DNA from: JBDREA01 sp043820265
GTDB lineage: Archaea > Altiarchaeota > Altiarchaeia > IMC4 > JBDREA01
Direction of reading: 5' to 3'
NCBI GenBank assembly: GCA_043820265.1
Contig: JBDREA010000033.1
Coordinates: 1-7,973, forward strand
DNA: 7,973 nucleotides
Shown piece by piece: positions 5,351 through 7,973 of this stretch (positions within the stretch are counted from its first letter, which is position 1; each line of letters begins with the position of its first letter). The notes below the pieces were generated by a model. That model saw nothing but the letters and a program-made list of their open reading frames with translations, had not been told where the DNA came from and searched no databases. The position numbers were made by a program, and so were the translations under genes.

Positions 5351-7333
5351 ATGGAATTAATGTTAGTCGCTGTATTAATAATTAGCTTTGTTGCTTTGAC
5401 ATTTGCAGCAATTCAAACCTTAAACATTAGAAAAGCAGATCCCGGAGACGACCGGATGAAGGAGATTTCAGACGCCATTAGGGAGGGGGCGATGGCATTT
5501 CTCGGCAGAGAATACAAATATTTGGTTGTGTTCGTCGTCGTTTTGGCGATCATTTTGGCATGGGGAATCAATCCTGAGTCGTCTTTATGTTTTGTGCTGG
5601 GTGCGATTTTTTCTGCTGCAGCAGGAAACATCGGGATGAGGATAGCTACGCTTTCAAATGTGAGGACGACCCAGGCGGCCCGAACCAGCTTGAACAAAGC
5701 CTTGAAGGTGGCTTTTTCAAGTGGAAGTGTCATGGGGATGTCAGTGGTTGGCCTTGGAGTCCTAGGCGTTTCGGTTTTATACTATGTGTTCCGTGACCCC
5801 AACATCATAAATTCATTCGGCCTTGGAGCTTCTTCGATTGCTTTATTTGCTAGAGTTGGAGGCGGCATCTACACGAAAGCCGCTGACGTTGGAGCAGACC
5901 TCGTCGGAAAAATCGAAGCAGGCATCCCGGAAGACGATCCAAGAAATCCAGGGGTCATCGCAGACAACGTTGGAGACAATGTCGGAGACGTCGCTGGAAT
6001 GGGAGCAGACCTTTTTGAAAGCTACGTCAACTCGATAATTGCGGCGATGATCCTAGCCTTTGGAACAGGGATTGCCGGAGGAGGTTCTTTGGTGATTTTG
6101 CCTTTGGCTATCGCAGCACTTGGAATAATCTGCTCGATTATCGGAACGTTCTTTGTAAGAACAAAAGAACAAGCAACTCAGGAGAACCTTTTATGGGCTT
6201 TAAGGACTGGTATTTTCATCGCAGGCGGATTGTTCATAGTCGGCTCCTATTTTTTGATTTCGGCCGTAGTGACCGAAAACGCCACAAACATTTTCGTCGC
6301 AACAATAGTCGGACTATTAGCTGGGATCCTCATAGGTTTGGTAACAGAGTATTATTCCTCTGACACCTACGCGCCCACTCGTAGGGTCGCTGAAAGCGCT
6401 CAAACGGGAGCAGCAACAGGCATCATTGAAGGTTTGGCTCTCGGAATGAAAAGCACAGCCCTTCCTGTTTTGATCGTTTCAGGTGCAATCTTTGCTGCGT
6501 ACACTTTTGCCGGACTCTTTGGCATCGCGATTGCAGCGGTCGGTATGCTTTCGACCCTTGGCATCACTCTCGCAACTGACGCCTACGGCCCAGTCGCAGA
6601 CAACGCCGGAGGAATCGCTGAGATGGCAAAGCTCGGCGAAGACGTTAGAAAAAGGACTGATGCGCTGGATTCCCTCGGGAACACGACTGCTGCTACAGGT
6701 AAAGGATTTGCTATCGGAAGTGCTGTGCTTACAGCCCTCGCCCTCTTTGCAGCATACTTGCAGGTTACGGGGATCGAGGTGATAAGCCTGACCGAACCCA
6801 TAGTCATAATCGGCTTATTGATCGGCAGCATGCTTCCCTTCCTATTTAGCTCCATGGCCATGAAGGCAGTCGGCGAGACCGCATTCCAGGTAGTAAACGA
6901 GGTTAGAAGGCAGTTCAAAGAGATTGAGGGACTGATGGAAGGCAAAGCCAAGGCCGACTACGCAAAATGCGTTGACATCACCACCAAGGCCTCCTTGCAC
7001 CAGATGGTTGTTCCAGGATTACTGGCTGTACTTGCCCCGTTGATCATGGGGTTTGTTCTCGGACCTGAAGCGCTTGGAGCGATGCTTGCAGGAACCATTG
7101 CCTCAGGATTCATGCTTGCCTTGATGATGGCTAATGCAGGAGCCACCTGGGATAACGCCAAAAAATACATCGAAGCAGGAGCGCTTGGCGGAAAAGGTTC
7201 GCAAACCCACAAAAACGCAGTAGTCGGAGACACAGTCGGCGACCCGTTCAAGGACACAGCAGGACCCAGCTTAAACATCCTCATCAAATTGATGACTGTA
7301 GTATCAGTGGTCTTCGGGCCGCTTTTCATCTAG
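5351..7333 (+). CDS. hppA: Membrane-bound (ion-pumping) inorganic pyrophosphatase, predicted K+-dependent
   Basis: This integral membrane enzyme hydrolyses pyrophosphate to phosphate and uses the energy to pump Na+ and/or H+ out of the cytoplasm. At 660 residues it is full length for the prokaryotic family, with about 16 hydrophobic helices expected. The active-site motifs are all present: DVGADLVGKIE (179-189), DDPRNP (195-200), DNVGDNVGD (205-213), ATDAYGPVADNAGG (408-421), DNAKKYIE (601-608) and HKNAVVGDTVGDPFKD (620-635). These carry the Asp and Lys residues that bind Mg-PPi. GNTTAATGKG (443-452) has Ala (A447) where K+-independent enzymes have Lys, and Gly (G450) where they have Thr, so it should need K+. 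Glu at DLFESY (E223) is in the position used by Na+-pumping enzymes such as that of Thermotoga maritima, so Na+ transport is plausible. Some K+-independent H+ pumps also have Glu there. The ribosome binding site is strong. It is divergent from the surface operon and followed by a hairpin terminator, so it is probably monocistronic. Confidence 0.98.
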   Translation: MELMLVAVLIISFVALTFAAIQTLNIRKADPGDDRMKEISDAIREGAMAFLGREYKYLVVFVVVLAIILAWGINPESSLCFVLGAIFSAAAGNIGMRIATLSNVRTTQAARTSLNKALKVAFSSGSVMGMSVVGLGVLGVSVLYYVFRDPNIINSFGLGASSIALFARVGGGIYTKAADVGADLVGKIEAGIPEDDPRNPGVIADNVGDNVGDVAGMGADLFESYVNSIIAAMILAFGTGIAGGGSLVILPLAIAALGIICSIIGTFFVRTKEQATQENLLWALRTGIFIAGGLFIVGSYFLISAVVTENATNIFVATIVGLLAGILIGLVTEYYSSDTYAPTRRVAESAQTGAATGIIEGLALGMKSTALPVLIVSGAIFAAYTFAGLFGIAIAAVGMLSTLGITLATDAYGPVADNAGGIAEMAKLGEDVRKRTDALDSLGNTTAATGKGFAIGSAVLTALALFAAYLQVTGIEVISLTEPIVIIGLLIGSMLPFLFSSMAMKAVGETAFQVVNEVRRQFKEIEGLMEGKAKADYAKCVDITTKASLHQMVVPGLLAVLAPLIMGFVLGPEALGAMLAGTIASGFMLALMMANAGATWDNAKKYIEAGALGGKGSQTHKNAVVGDTVGDPFKDTAGPSLNILIKLMTVVSVVFGPLFI

Positions 7334-7368
7334 AGGGAGAAATCCCTCAACCCCTTTCTTTTTTCTTC
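7333..7368 (+). terminator. Hairpin and U-tract terminator of hppA
   Basis: GAGGGA (7333-7338) pairs with TCCCTC (7343-7348) around a GAAA tetraloop (7339-7342), overlapping the last base of the TAG stop. A T/C-rich stretch with T6 follows to about 7368. A GNRA-capped stem next to a U-tract fits a transcript end. In archaea the U-tract alone may be enough. Confidence 0.7.
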
Positions 7369-7398
7369 TAAGACTTCCTATAGTAGTAACAGGTTAGA

Positions 7399-7794
7399 AT
7401 GCAGTCTACGAGGACTTCGAGTATACCTCATGGTCAAGAAGCAATTAGCAGAAATCAACTTCCGGAATTGTTTAGATCCACAGATGATATTTTAGCGAGG
7501 GAAAAGAGTCCGGGGGGTGAGGGGATAACCCGTATGGAATTGTTACGGGAAGCGGTTTTGAAAAGTGAAATAGGCGGTAGCTCTGCAGGAGCTGACAAGT
7601 TCACCCGGAGGTTGGTTGATGGGGCTACATTATTTCTCACCCACCTGCCCATAGGTCTCGGTGAAATGTTTGTTGAGTGGTATAAGAGAAGTGATTGTCT
7701 CGGCTTACTCGATTACCTTCTGCGTGGAGAATCTGAGACTGAATGTACTGCCGTTGAGAGAATGAGGGCAGAACTCTCCCATGAAAGAATTTAA
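7399..7794 (+). CDS. Unrecognised small soluble protein, probably frameshifted near its 3' end
   Basis: I do not recognise this protein. The visible frame codes for 131 residues with no signal peptide or membrane helix. It has a polar N terminus (1-45) and a largely helical remainder, with two charged helices (about 45-56 and 117-128) and a hydrophobic stretch FLTHLPIGLGEMFVEWY (about 79-95). It ends in ELSHERI at TAA 7792-7794. Right there the -1 frame continues without interruption for 50 codons with similar helical, charged sequence (see 7785-7937). A missing A in the GAAAG run at 7783-7787 would restore one protein of about 180 residues. The start at 7399 is the first ATG after the hppA terminator. 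The upstream AGGTTAG lies too close to be a good ribosome binding site, and a weak TATA-like CCTATAGT is nearby, so the start is uncertain. Confidence 0.55.
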   Translation: MQSTRTSSIPHGQEAISRNQLPELFRSTDDILAREKSPGGEGITRMELLREAVLKSEIGGSSAGADKFTRRLVDGATLFLTHLPIGLGEMFVEWYKRSDCLGLLDYLLRGESETECTAVERMRAELSHERI

Positions 7795-7937
7795 CGCCCG
7801 AAGATGCGGCGAATTTCAGGGGGCTTGAATTACAATTGAAGTCAGGTATCACAAAGGGGACGGAAGCCTCGGAGAAATTAGACTCCTATCTGATGCGGGA
7901 ACTCAACGATATGATAAAAAGGGGGAAAACAAAGTAA
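7785..7937 (+). pseudogene. C-terminal continuation of the unrecognised small protein in the -1 frame
   Basis: From 7785 to the TAA at 7935-7937 this frame reads KNLTPEDAANFRGLELQL, then a Lys/Glu-rich segment, then LDSYLMRELNDMIKRGKTK. It looks like natural helical protein but has no usable start codon near its beginning, since TGA (7782-7784) precedes it directly. It is therefore best explained as the displaced C terminus of the gene at 7399. Nothing further is seen from 7938 to the end of the window. Confidence 0.5.
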
Positions 7938-7973
7938 ATTAAAAGTGGTTTCATTGACGCTTGCCTTCCTCAA

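Noticed and set aside
6583..7329. Long minus-strand open frames opposite hppA
   Set aside because: They lie wholly inside a gene with complete catalytic motifs, and lack start signals or recognisable sequence.

Overview
The window looks archaeal. There is a tRNA 3' end without an encoded CCA, a GAGGTGA-type ribosome binding site, a TTTATATA box-A element, pyrimidine-rich terminators, and cell-surface proteins of a style common in uncultivated archaea: parallel beta-helix with Thr/Ser linkers, Cys-rich modules of the C-N-G-x-C type, and a VirB2/TrbC-like two-helix membrane protein. This style is frequent in DPANN and related lineages, but the exact lineage cannot be fixed from the sequence alone.

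Layout. (1) 1-29 is the 3' end of a tRNA (T arm and acceptor strand), followed by a pyrimidine-rich tract. (2) 165-2029 (+) is a large secreted or anchored beta-helix surface protein. It has a signal or anchor segment, a right-handed beta-helix, a Thr/Ser linker, an Ig-like domain, a second Thr/Ser linker and the first residues of a 'GWN' domain. Its reading frame is broken by an apparent one-base loss near 401-425, and its last domain is cut off at the stop, 6 nt from the end of a convergent gene. (3) 5254-2036 (-) is a compact three-gene operon of exported proteins: a VirB2/TrbC-like two-helix protein with a PKD/Ig-like outer domain; a metzincin-like protein whose catalytic Glu is Gln; and a single-pass protein with alternating Cys-rich modules outside and a short helical domain inside. 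(4) 5351-7333 (+) is a complete membrane-bound pyrophosphatase (hppA), divergent from the operon across a 96-bp gap whose single TATA element could serve both directions. A hairpin plus U-tract follows it. (5) 7399-7937 (+) is an unrecognised small soluble protein, also apparently split by a one-base frameshift near 7783-7794.

How the parts relate. The pyrophosphatase is an energy-metabolism gene: it uses PPi hydrolysis to pump Na+ or H+, and its motifs predict K+ dependence. It is probably unrelated in function to the surface genes. The minus-strand operon is the most system-like part: three exported proteins with tight spacing, including a probable degenerate or non-catalytic protease-fold protein. 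It could be a cell-surface or pilus-like assembly, but nothing in the window gives its ATPase or its target. Two genes carry the same kind of -1 frame disruption, so base-calling or assembly errors must be excluded before calling either a pseudogene.
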